Positions 49,856 to 61,535 of a DNA stretch of 64,000 nt are shown here, one piece after another; within the stretch, counting starts at the first letter, position 1; every line of letters begins with the position of its first letter. Position numbers and translations under genes: made by a program. The notes under the pieces were generated by a model. The model saw only the letters and a list, made by a program, of their open reading frames with translations. It made no database searches and was not told the origin of the DNA. The DNA comes from Pyrocephalus nanus (Eukaryota; Chordata; Aves; Passeriformes; Tyrannidae): assembly GCA_038380795.1 (NCBI GenBank), contig CM076268.1, positions 26,793,501-26,857,500 of the forward strand. Direction: 5' to 3'.

Positions 49856-52800
49856 GGAGAGATGTGCCTAGATTTGGAGTTATTCTCTTACTATACATCT
49901 TGCAGGCATGGAAGAATTACACAGTAATGGGATTATTTTTGTGAACTGATATTTGGTATTTCCTCCTTTGAATCATAAGAGATGTTGGACAAATTCTGTG
50001 TTTTCTCAGAAAGTTCACTACAATAGTCTTTCAAGCTTTCAGGTATGTGACCCTTAGAAATTGAAAGGAATAAAACGAAGCAGAGATGCTTTTTCTCCTC
50101 CTCACTAAATAGGGCAGATCTACATAGCTGAGAACACTGTCTTTTAAATAAAACCCTTTTAAGCATTGAACATATATGGATTGCTTACCCACAGCTGAAT
50201 CTGAGGCGTTAAGGGGCTTTCATGCCTGGTTTCCTAGAGAAGGGACTCTAGGTGAAATTTGGAAGAACATCGGATGTCTCAGACTGAAACTTGTGATGGT
50301 TCAAGCAGGTGGATTGAGGGACTCCTGACATACAGGAGTACCTGTTACACAGAAGACTGGAGAGCCCATAAGGCAGCAAATTCCATAAACATCGCTAAAA
50401 TTTTGATTAAAACTTTATGCTCTTTTATTGTCTTCTGAGCCTGTAACACAGGCTGGAGTGAAGCCCAGGAATGCTGCTGTGTAAGGCAGCCACTTACACA
50501 GTGTGCAGGAAACGTTCACAGAGTAATTGCTGTAAGTTCAAGTAAGTCTCTTTCTACAGCATATATTACTTAAAGTGAAGCAGCATGAGAAAGTGTCTTC
50601 TTTGTACAGTTAATCCAGTTACTATTGTCAAAATCAGATTCCTACAGAAATGTAGTTTCCCAAATTAACACAGATAAAACCCCACCATCTTTCTAAAAAG
50701 GTCTGAGTCCCACATCTTTGAGTTCCTCGAGTCCTTTTGTGCAAAACTCAGACCAGTTATCTGGGCAACTAAGTATGTATATAAATAAATGTGGCAACTT
50801 TCTTGTCCTTGGAGATGTATAGTTCACAGCCATTAAAAGCTTTGATTAATATGGTAAAATTTTAGTGTAAATACTTCTACTCTGCTGCTGCCTGTTTGTT
50901 TTTTGACTGCAGTGGAACTAAATTACTTGAAACTTTAGGGAATAAAGCTGTATTTTTTTTTCACAAATTGATGTACATTCCTTGTCCTGAAGTTGAAGAA
51001 AGTAATTAGGTTTTAAGAAATTGACAAAAACCTACAAAATTTTCTGTGCCTTTAGAGAGCAGTAAACAGGATTGCATCTGAAACATTTTCCTGTGGCAGG
51101 CAAGTGAAGGACAGCTTAATGATCTGTGGAAGAAATAAAGTAACATTTTGCATGAAAAATGTTTATTAAATGTCATATGTTCATAAGATGAGGGAGCTAT
51201 TAGCAATTCATTTAATGTTCCTGTGAGGCTGGTTATATTTTACAGACCCATATTATCAAACATCCATTTGGAAATAATAGTGAAAAAATCCCCATAGTAA
51301 TTTCTAAAAAACTCATAGACTTATTCTATCTTAATAGACGCTTTGCATCATTCATTTAACCAGAATAGGATTCTTTTTCCCACAGAACACTGCAGTCAAG
51401 TGAAATCTTTCATGCCTATGACAAGATAAATAATCTAATTCATACACATGGTTCCAAAAACTTTCCAGACCATATGTTTTGGAAATAATGAATATGCTTT
51501 TGGGTTTTGGCAATAAATATGATTCCCCTCCTATCTCCTATTTAGGTTTATGAGACCTCGTAGTTGAGAAAGGACCAGTTTTGCAAACGTAGAGTTTGGC
51601 ATTTTCAGAGGACTCTGCGGGACTAACCATGCCAATTGCTACTGAAATTCAGTGGAAGTGCTTAATGACTTAAAACATCCAAGCTCACTGTAAATAAATG
51701 CATTCAACCCCTTTGCCAGCATTCTTGCAGATAAAGGCAGGTCCATCTGCAGAGGTAGCGTGATGCCACTGTGCAAACCTGGATCAGGCTTGAGAGGTTG
51801 GGCCAGGATTTTATGCAGAGCAGGTCTTGGCTCTGCAGGAACCATTGTATTAGAGACACAAATGGATAGAGGAATATATTTCTCCATTGCCTGAGTCTCC
51901 CAATAGGTCTTCATTGTGGCAGTGCTGAATTCACCCACTGTGCAACTGAGACTACGGGACAAACGTAGTCGCTGTTATATCTGCCAAGGAAAAGAATTCA
52001 AAATCATAGAAGTAGGTCACGTAGCTACGTCGGTGTTTTGTCTTTGTGTAGTCCTCAGCACTATCAGAAAACCTGGTATGTGAGGTTGGACTTTTGGATG
52101 GCAATGTGAAATAAGTGTGATGTATTGAGCCAAGAAAGGTGGGGCAGGGTGGGGGGAGGAAGAAACTTTACAGGAGATGGTAGGCTTCAGTAAGGAACAG
52201 GAACTTAAAAGCAAAATGACAGGTTATGCAATTACAGTGCTAATACAGGGGTTTGCTGATCTGTGAAAAATGCATAGTATCAGAGAAATCTTTATTTTTT
52301 TTCTAGGAGTGTCTATCAGAATCATGGGTTATAATAGTTTATGCTAATATCAGTAATCCAGTAACCAAGCTATAATGTGCAATGTTTACTGCAGTCTCAT
52401 TGTGCCAGGGGAGCTTGATCTCAGAGTGAGCACACTGGTTTATCATTTTCAACATACATTTAGAGAACACTTCATAAATAACCTTGTCACCATGAGCTAT
52501 GAGGTCTATCGAGTAGCTTCATTTACATTTGATGTAGTTACTAATATTCATAGAAACAGCATTACATTTTGGGGAAATAAAATAAGAAAGCATCTTCAAG
52601 TTGTCTGACTGGAGACAGAGTGTTCTGTGTGGACACACTTGTTTACATGCTGATATTCTGGGATGAATCAGAGTCTTTATATGTATTGAATACTTCTGTT
52701 GATTCATGAATGCTAAATAAATAAGCAAAAATGTATCTGTATATAGCAGCAGCTAACACCTTCTCTCTCGTCTCATTGCTGAAAACAATGAGTTATTCAG

Positions 52801-54465
52801 AGAAAAATAAAACATTCTTGCATTTGTCTGACACCTGTTCCTAAACATTTTGGCCTGGATCAGATACAATTCTTAAACACGTTCTTCAGGTGTTTAGTAA
52901 GCTTAATAGGGTATTTTCAATAGGCTATTCCTTTATTTAAAATTAGACATAGTTGTTCTGCAAATTTATAGCTACAGTAGTAAAAATCTGTACTGAATTA
53001 CAATATTGTGCATGTCAGTTGAGATTGTTTCATGAGGCTAAGTTCTTTCCATTAATTTCCAACATAGTGCCTCAAAGAGGACTAACTTAGTCTATTAGCT
53101 GCAGAGATGATAATTTAAGGTCTTAAAAATGATAGAAAAGAATCAAGTTTAATCTCTGAGTCTGCATGTTGCAGGTGAGGTAAATAGTTGAAATTTCCAA
53201 CTTTTCTTGAACCTGAAGATGGGACCATTGCTATTACTTATTTGCAGAAGTTAGAAACAGTCTTTCTACTTTTGTGATGAAAACCACAGCCACAGGCTTT
53301 AATCATTCAAAGGGAAAGGAAATCAACAGATTGTTCCATTATTCAGGACTGTGTATAATTTATATAACTAGAGGCTTTGCTGGATGTTTTTCAAGTTTTC
53401 CTTTGTTATGGAATTGATGGGGGAACGGGGGCAGGAATTCTGTCCTGAGGCTATATTATAGTCTCTCCACAGCCGTACAAATACTCACAGCAAGCCTAAT
53501 TTTTTTTCTCCTTTGCTTTTTCTTTTTTCCTTTAAAAAGAAATGGATGAAGCAATTAACCTTTAAATGTTGCCTTCAATATTTGTTTTTGCAGATTGAGG
53601 ATTTAAATTTGGTTTAAAATAGAATTAACTGTATCTATATTGTTATTTACAGAATGTAAAACTTTTCTCATTGTTTACACTGACAATATAGCAGACTGTA
53701 AAGTATTTTATAGATTTACAGTGATCTTTCTTTCCTCGTCATTTTTTAACTGTGATTTATAATTTTATCAAAAACAGACTAAGTATCTTGTAAGGGTTGT
53801 GTGTATGTATGATTTTTATTATTGTATTTTGCCACAGATGGGGCAAATTAACAAAATATTCTGTATACTTACTATTACACTTGTTAACGTGTATTGAACA
53901 GCCTGCCTGTTGCAGGAAAATTTTTATCTGGAAAAACTTTGGTAGTCCTTTTTGTCAGAGGGGGGAAAGGAGGCTGTAGGTACTAGCTGATTCAAAGTCA
54001 TTCTCAGGATTTAGTTCAGTCCATTTTTAAAGGTCTGACAGAGGGAATTTTCTGTTATGTCATTCAGTGAAGATACTCTGAAAAAATCAGTAGCTGACCT
54101 ATCTTGCTTTTATGTCTCTTATTCCCCTGAACAGCATCAATCACTTTTCCGACCCCCAAATGTTTTGAAGAGTATTTTGTGTAAATTAATTACAGAAACA
54201 AATTACTAGAATTTCTCTAAAACAAACAGCAAAATCAAATTTTATGTTCTTTAATAACTGAAGATTTTTAAAATACATTAATGCATGCTGCTTTTTCTTT
54301 TTGATACTAAAAAATAACCTCTGAGAATATTAATAGTCACTTTGACAATGTAGAGAGAAAATAGGAGCAATCTACCCTTCCTACTGAATAGAGAAATCTC
54401 TTGTCTTATTACTCTATGTGATCACATGCACAATGAAGCCCCAAAAAATAATATACTTGAGGATT

Positions 54466-54480
54466 AAAAAAAAAAAAAAA
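54466..54480. repeat. A15 homopolymer
   Basis: A run of 15 A followed by gtttatatatattt. No SINE body was recognised upstream. Confidence 0.95.
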
Positions 54481-57400
54481 GTTTATATATATTTGTAACT
54501 GGTTATAGTTTTAACTTCATGAAATATTTAAATAGGCTGACAAGTGTGTACTGTCAAACAATAAAACATAATGAATAGGAGAGCAGAAGTTTGTATCTTT
54601 AGGTAGTATCCTAATCTAGCTGTCTTTTGAATTGAAGGTTTTTTCTTTCTCTTTGACCAAGTTTTATTGGTCTAATACTTAGGAGTTAAACTTTCTCCTG
54701 TTCCTTCCAGACAAATAATCTGTTCAGAGTACTTGAGCTGTCCCAAGGTAGTTTGCAGCATATTACCATGTTGCATTTTATGTTCAAGACAATAATCTAC
54801 CAAGGACAATTTAACAAATCTTGCAAGTTTATTGGAAGCGATAAATTTCATTTGCAGAGGAAAATACTTTGCTGTTGCACTGATTTCCTAAAGCTGTCTT
54901 CATGCCAAAGTCAACTTATCCTTAGAATAGATTAAAATGTCTGTAGTGTTTTAAAATGAACACTTTCATATCCAAGATTTTTCTTCTATAAATCAGTTAG
55001 ATTTACATGTTGAGCTTATATTTCCATTCATAATGTTAATATGACTAAGAAAAAAGCTCCAGCAAACCACAATCTAGACACGAAGCTGTCTGGTTTTTTT
55101 GGGAGCGCTAATAAATTAATCAATTAGTGACTGCAAATTTATCTTCTTATCCTTGTTATCGAGTATTCCCAGGTGTTTATGTATTTATAAAGTATAAATT
55201 GAAAGAGCTTTAATACTAGCAACAAATTTGCATAGTGCAAGGACCATAAAGCACAGTATTTTTCCCACAACAACAAGAAAATACAGAAATATTTATAAAA
55301 TAAAATAGAAAAGTGAATGATCTTCCTGTCTGAAAAATATATTAGTTTCTAAGAACATAACAATATCAAACAGAAAGAAGAAATCACAATAACAAATATA
55401 AAATACTGTTGCATTATTTGGTTAATGACCCCATCTTGTGGAGCAGCGCCCACGCTTCAGCACATTAATAGCTCTCATATACATTTATTTTAACTGAGTC
55501 CTTAAAGAAACCGACATTTCTTGATGGTGAATTACTTAGCATTCCACTTGCTGTGTCCAGGGAAGTGCTCTGCAGGCAATTTATCATTTGTGTATTACGG
55601 CTGTGTGGCAGTGTAACAGTTCTTTGTCACACCATGGCATGCCAGGCTCAATGCTTCACATTTTAGTGTTTGGTTCAGCCTCAGGTCACCACCACAGCTC
55701 TCTTCCCCCATTGCCCCTGCTGTGTAGTTCCTGGTGCCATGCCTGTGTCTCACATGGACCTGCTGGGAGAGTTTCTTGATGTTGTTAGGAGGGGAGAAAC
55801 CCATCTGCAAAACTGGAGCTTGCAGAATCATTTATTTGCACCACAGAGGTGCAACTGAGAGTAATCTCTGGGCTGATTCCTGCTCACCAAGGGGCGGCTC
55901 GATGATGGTCATAACCAGTGCCAGCATGTGCTACATCTGCAAGAGTTACAATTTCATTGTTTTCTGTTCCCAAATAGCTGCTCACAGAGCTTGTTGAGCT
56001 ATGCGTAATGATTGGCAGCTTGAATATTTTATTGTAAAGATTTATCCCATTGGACATCCTTTCATCATAATCTGGGTAAATCAGCTTTGCCAGCAATATA
56101 TATTATGCTGGTTGCTGAAGTTGTTTTCCAAGTACACAAGATATTTAAAATAAATAACCTGTTTCCACCCTCTGCAGTTGAGCACGTTTCCCAGGAAGGC
56201 TACGTATACCCTTAACTCTCAGTTATGTATGAGCCACTCAACTGTGAACTGAAATGCTTTTTTAAAGGAATATTTTGTACACACTCTTTGAGGAAGTGAT
56301 TTTTAACCATGTTGGTGAACTCAAAGGGTAGATTACAGGCTGCAAATGGAAAATATGTAGAGAACGGGTATAGCCCAGTTAGGAAAGAAGGGTTGTTTTT
56401 TCAACTGTTCTGAATAGGCTTGAAAAGATGATATTGCATGATCTTGCTTCATGTCTCAGTATCCTTAGTTCCTTGGAGACCAGATTGTGGTGCTTTGATC
56501 TCTGTTATCATTTTTAAGGTAAGCAGTTTTCAACTGCATTTTGATCTAATTTAAAGAAGGATGAAAAGGTGTGAATTGCATGTAGATAATATTTGCAGAT
56601 TCCACAGGTACAGAAAATTGGAGGGGAAGAAAACAAGCTACAAACCTCTGTGAATACAGTATATTTAATGCACTTTTGATATATCTGGTTTCATGCTCTT
56701 ATAAAAATTACACTTCTATGTCAAATGTACTAGGGATGTTTGTACATGACACTTGTACATGAATGTAAGACGCAGAATAGAAGATTTTAATGTGGGATAC
56801 ATATATCTATGATTTTTAATTACATATTTAATACCAAATGGAAAGACTCATTTGGGTGTCACCAAATCTGCATAATATGCCTTCCCTAACACCATGCTAA
56901 TGAGGTATTTATACTACATAGCATCATCTTGTGTTCTTTTCTTCTGAGATGCATATTGTGTCTTCTGCGTTAAATATCGAGTTTAGCAACTGTTATATAG
57001 ATTGGTATGCTAAGTGAACTGAGCAAGCTGATGATTGATGCCTTCTCCTTGAAGGATTGAGAGGTTGTAAAAGGTGAACACTTCCAGCATTTTCAACAGA
57101 AACACAAATATTCCACAATCTTGTCACAGGTAACAGAGTTCGCAATAAAAATGTTTAAGCTAACTTTATTTTGGAAAATCTTTTTATTTGTTGTGTAGTT
57201 CTTAGTTCTTAAGTGGACTTTTGAAAGATGCAGTACATTAGTTAATGGGACTATATGTTTCACTGATCTCTCAGTAGTACCTCTCAGCTCCATGCACGAG
57301 CCAACATATCAGTCTGTCTTGTACCCACTCTGCTCTTTTCCTACTGCTTTCCTCTCTGCACACATTGCTCCTGGAAACTTTGGCAAAATCATGTATTTAT

Positions 57401-58493
57401 CTGTGCTGTATTAATGAAAAAAACCCATAATTAAAATATCTTTTATTATATTTTCAAGATAAATATTGCATTTTCATCAGAAAAAAAAACAAACAAAGCA
57501 AAACAAACCTTCTTTGTTTTTATAAAGCCAATTGTTACCTTTCAAGGAAAAGCAATGTATTTCAAGTCTAGTGTAGAAGAGAACTGCATTTTGGTGCCTT
57601 TCTGAATTTCTGACCTTACACAGATTCAGTCTGGACTTGAAGCTACTCCTCCTTTCACACTCAGTCCTGAAAAGCCAGTTAACACTTTTACTGTAGTCCT
57701 GCCCTGAAAGATGGAGAGTTTGTTATTATTTAATTGCATATCAATCTAAACATACTTCCCAATGACTTAAAATTTAATGACTGTTTTATCTAAATTTAAA
57801 TCTCCTTTGGTCTAAAACATCTGTCCTTTAAAGAAATATATCCTAATTCCCCATGTGAAAAAAGGGTCCTGAGCTGTTTAAAGGTCCATGTGGTAATTCA
57901 GTCAGTATTCTAAAAGCATTAGAATTTTTGCCTCAGTTCCAGGTGTCTTGAAATTATTGCATCATACCTGTGTGATGGCTTAGTAGGGAACCTGGCTGTT
58001 CTTTCCTGAAGTCAGATTTTCTGTTGTGCAGCAGATAGCAGCTCTGCAGTCACGTTGGGTGCAAGTGTGGCTGCTGTGCTGTGATGAGAGCTGCAAAACT
58101 CAGTAAAAGCCTTCCATTCATCTCTTTAGGTTTTGATCTCTGTCAGAGAAAATGAAAGCAAGAACCTTGTCTACCTAACAGCAGTGGTTAGCACATTGAG
58201 AGAGGAGTTTCAGGAGGATGAGAAAATGAAATCCCTTTGGGTAGCTGGCTTGAGGCACTTAGCTGAATATAAAGTAAAGGCGTTCCTCTCCTTCCCCAAA
58301 TGCACTTCCCTCCTTCTGACAGCTGAGTGCTCTGAATTCTTGCCTTAGGATTGCCCTTCAAAGGGCAGGGCTGTGCCTTTTATTTGGACCACTACCCACA
58401 CAGTGGGCCCCTGACCCCACATGGTGTCTTGCAGCACTGCCATATAAATACTGAATGCTACCACTGATGATAAAGGTTATATTTGCATTTTAG

Positions 58494-58559
58494 TCTGTTT
58501 CTAACATTTCTGTCTCTTTTCCCTTTTTTTTTTTCTTTTACATGCTTTCATGGGTACAG
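58494..58559 (+). promoter_or_regulatory. 3' splice region of NRG3 microexon with long AG-free zone
   Basis: From 58494 up to the AG at 58558-58559 there is no other AG. The zone contains TTCTAAC (58499-58505), a good match to the metazoan branch-point consensus, with its A at 58504, 55 nt before the junction. A long C/T tract follows (about 58508-58539). Between that tract and the AG lies ACATGCTTTC, with a TGC at 58543-58545. Very short neuronal exons often have a distant branch point and UGC motifs just upstream, which bind the splicing factor SRRM4 (nSR100). The layout is seen; its regulatory role is inferred. Confidence 0.6.
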
Positions 58560-58586
58560 CAGACCATTTGGGAATTGAATTCATGG
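58560..58586 (+). CDS. NRG3: NRG3 27-nt microexon encoding juxtamembrane residues TDHLGIEFM
   Basis: Joining the last base of the 74-bp exon (A) to this exon gives ACA GAC CAT TTG GGA ATT GAA TTC ATG, then a final G that starts the next codon. The peptide TDHLGIEFM is the NRG3 stalk segment between the EGF-like domain and the transmembrane helix. NRG1 has the related KHLGIEFM at the same place, encoded by the small exon that separates its beta1 and beta2 forms. The borders are tacag before and gtaagt after. The exon is phase 1 on both sides and 27 nt long, so skipping it would keep the frame and shorten the stalk by nine residues. It is far too short for ordinary ORF detection. The next exon, with the transmembrane segment, is not in the window. 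The exon itself is secure; alternative use is inferred. Confidence 0.93.
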
Positions 58587-60730
58587 GTAAGTTTTAATTT
58601 CTCTTTGTTTCACCTCTCATATTTGTCTTGGTACCTTAGTCCAAAGAACATGGAAGTAATGGGAAGACTCCCATCACGTCCATCAGTGGGTTTTGGATCG
58701 GGCTCCAATTATTTTTACCAATTTACATTTGAAATTATATGAAGGTTTAATTTTTCTCTTGACCACTGCTATAGAGCTTAAAAACTTCATAATAATGTTT
58801 TAGTATCTAATTGGTATTTAATGAAACATAACATAAACATTATGTGGCCGTATCATGACAATTGAGGAATAATATTCCGTGTAAGATTTTAGGGTAAAGT
58901 TAATGCCTTTTTTCATGTAAAGAAAATTTTAAATTATATTTTTTATTATTTTTAAAGAATTTGGTGTTGATAAAAACATTACATTTGACTAGCTTTAATA
59001 AGAAACATTTCATCTTAAGTCAGAGGAGTGCTTTTAAGAAAAGGGACAAAGGTCCATAATTCTGTGAAATAAGTTAATTTGGTTAGGAAAAGCTAAAGCA
59101 GGAGTGAATAATTGCTTCTATCAATTTTGGAAAGGAAAAGTTCTGTTGGCTGAGTTGCTGCTCTTTGATGTATTTGTAGCCTAATGAAGTTATAGGCTTA
59201 ACAGTTCACCACTTCACCTCTCAGCTGGTGATCTTCAGAAAACATAGGTAACTTTCTTGAGGAAGCCAAGATTCGTCCTTAACAGTTACTGGTCTGGTGC
59301 ATCCTATGTATAAAATAGCTTGGATAAACCATTAAATATGATTGAAAACACTATAATAAAAATCTTGTAAATTCCTATCAAAGTCATAAAAAAAATACTT
59401 TTAGTATATTGTTTCCCTATGTTAAGTTTTACTTATTTTTTTTTTAGGTTTTATAAATAAGAGTCTGATAGCCTATCCATTTTAAGTGGCAATATGGGGA
59501 TTTTATTGACCAGTTAAGTATAAGCTGTGTAGAAACCAATATGATGAGTATTACCTACGTGGTAGGCTGCATTAACTGGAGGATAGCCAGCAGGTTGAGG
59601 GATTTTTTTCCTACTGCTTTTGGACCTGTGTCATATGTAGAGCACTGTTCTCTCTAGAGAACTGGTTTTGTAATCTCTGGAAGTTTTGTGTTTCACTTCA
59701 CTTTATATGAAGCTTGGAAAGTGCCAGTGGAATTGATGCAGATGTTTTCACAGACTTAGTGGACAAGCACAACTGGGAAATGGTTACTCTAAAGGCTCTG
59801 CATGTATCCTGGCTTTCCTGCTTAACTTAAATTGTGAGCAGCAGTCTTGAGGCACACAAGTTGAGGGACAAGCATATACATAAAAGAAAATGGGTAAGGA
59901 ATATAGATATATAGGATTCTTACAGTGAACCTGTCCATAAGAAGCAAGAAAGTGTTACCCATGAGGCAAAGCTGAATTATTTCGGCTTTATTTCAAACCT
60001 TTTACTTTCCTCTTTTTCCTTAAGATATCTCTTTAAGGCTTAAACTAAAGCCAGTCCCTGAAGTCTTGGCTAAGAGTAGTTCTCTCATATGAGTAACTTT
60101 CAGATTTTCTTATTTAATATTGGAACAGATCCGGGTGATATAGAAGGTAATGGAATCTTGTGTCTCAAGCCTGAAAATATGATGAAAGCAGCCTAAAATG
60201 AGGCTTGAAGTTGTTTCCTGTGGGCTAGAAAAGTAAAGCTGCAGAGTTGTCTTCAAAAGTGAAATTCTTGTGCTTCCTAAATCCTCCTCTAGTCTTTGTG
60301 AAGATTTACTTTAGGAAGTGTAAGCATGTATGGAATCATTACTGTACATGTATGCAAAGTATAAATCCCCCTTCTGTATATAATAATGCTGATGAAAATA
60401 TGCTCATCAAATTAGGGGCACTCATGCAAAGCCTCTTCGATGAGTTTCCTTCTGTACTGTAGAAAATAATGGCAATTAGTGCAAAGAGTGTTTTCCATTT
60501 ACAAAAAATAATGATGTCTAGATGCTGCAGAGTTTAGCTTTGTTTGCACATGAGTCAGGGAACAGTCTTTCTAATGTTTTCATTGTATTTGTGGGCTCAG
60601 TTTCCTTAGGAATTCCATTTCCATCATCATCTTCCAGAAATTTTGCTTGAAAATCATGTAGACCTGGATTGCCAGGGAAAGTTGAACTCCTTCCACGGTA
60701 GACAAAGCTGAAATCTCACGTGTGTGCGAA

Positions 60731-60764
60731 CATCTGTCTGCAGGGGTGCCCCTGGGGACAGATG
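60731..60764. repeat. 34-nt interrupted palindrome
   Basis: The outer arms are CATCTGTC (60731-60738) and GACAGATG (60757-60764). The inner arms are CAGGGG (60741-60746) and CCCCTG (60749-60754), separated by TG. A 2x2 mismatch lies between the outer and inner arms. The right half contains CCCCTGGGGA, which resembles an EBF-type binding site. Confidence 0.85.
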
Positions 60765-60803
60765 AAATGTACACTAAGTACACATCTAGTTTAGTGTACA
60801 TTT
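60765..60803. repeat. 13-bp perfect inverted repeat, 13-nt spacer
   Basis: The left arm AAATGTACACTAA (60765-60777) is the exact reverse complement of the right arm TTAGTGTACATTT (60791-60803). It starts at the base immediately after the 34-nt palindrome. Confidence 0.9.
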
Positions 60804-60934
60804 GCCAAGGAAAGCAGAGAAGTGTAGTCATTCCCCTTTTTTTGCTAGACTCTGAAGGATCACTGAAGAGTACATACCTACCCAGTACTTTTACTGTCCT
60901 GTTAGGGATCTGTTCTTCATGAATTTGTGTGTGC

Positions 60935-61180
60935 TTTTATGAACAAGTTAATTCTGTCTTCCCCTACAAGCTCCCGTGGCAGCCCATTCCAGAGCTCAGT
61001 AGAGGCTGTATGCATTGCTTTTCCATTACCTGTTGAAATCTGCTTCCTGCCAGATCCTCACATAGAGTATTTTGTGAACAGGAGTTATGTGTTCAGTTTA
61101 TGTACCACTGACTTTTGTGTTAACTTCTCTCACAGTCCCACACCCCCTTCCCCAGCTGGGTATTCTCAGGTTTATGTTCC
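60935..61180 (-). mobile_element. Probable ancient CR1/L3-like LINE fragment, antisense
   Basis: The stretch from ctcccgtggcagcccattcc through tgcattgcttttccattacc, tgttgaaatctgcttcctgc and ttttgtgaacaggagttatg follows the pattern of old amniote CR1-type 3' ends read backwards: a sentence about a broken, widened border, then a helix of conserved spacing rather than close identity. It is much more diverged than the other CR1 copies here. A diverged L2-like LINE is the main alternative. Confidence 0.5.
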
Positions 61181-61521
61181 ATGCAATACTCAATATTGTG
61201 CATTACAAAATTTAAACACCTGACACTTTAATATTACTGCTGATATTGGTTTGCACTGTCTGCTTCTTTGTATGGATAGCAGAGATGAAGACAGGCATAT
61301 TAACGTGGCATATCTGTTTTAAATTGTTGCAAATATAGCAAATAATGTCCAGTTCTGATGTATTTGTGTGCAGTGCCTCTTGAATTAAATGAAAGGCAAG
61401 TGTGTGTTCAAGGGACATTATGTCCTTAAAACTGTGGATTTAGGTATTGTGATCAGAGTGGTCAAGTTTTATGAAATTTCTGGTGGTAAGGAAATGATTT
61501 ATGCTTTCTAATACCTCAAAG

Positions 61522-61535
61522 AAAAAAAAAAAAAA
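61522..61535. repeat. A14 homopolymer
   Basis: A run of 14 A in the intron after the microexon. Confidence 0.92.

Larger units (their letters stand above)
19999..58559 (+). other. NRG3: NRG3 intron between the EGF exon and the microexon (38,561 bp)
   Basis: The intron begins with gtacgt and ends with tacag. It holds two sense-strand CR1 pieces near 33.5-35.0 kb, low-complexity tracts, a GC-richer patch near 47.3 kb and several possible conserved non-coding stretches. The longest open frames outside repeats are 160 codons (minus strand, 45658-46140) and 153 codons (plus strand, 36594-37055); neither has recognisable domains. The stretches 20000-33480, 35025-47215 and 47655-58490 contain nothing else I can identify. 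Confidence 0.9.

Noticed and set aside
52019..52030. 12-bp palindrome ACGTAGCTACGT with two CpGs
   Set aside because: It is short enough to be expected by chance in a window of this size and has no supporting context.
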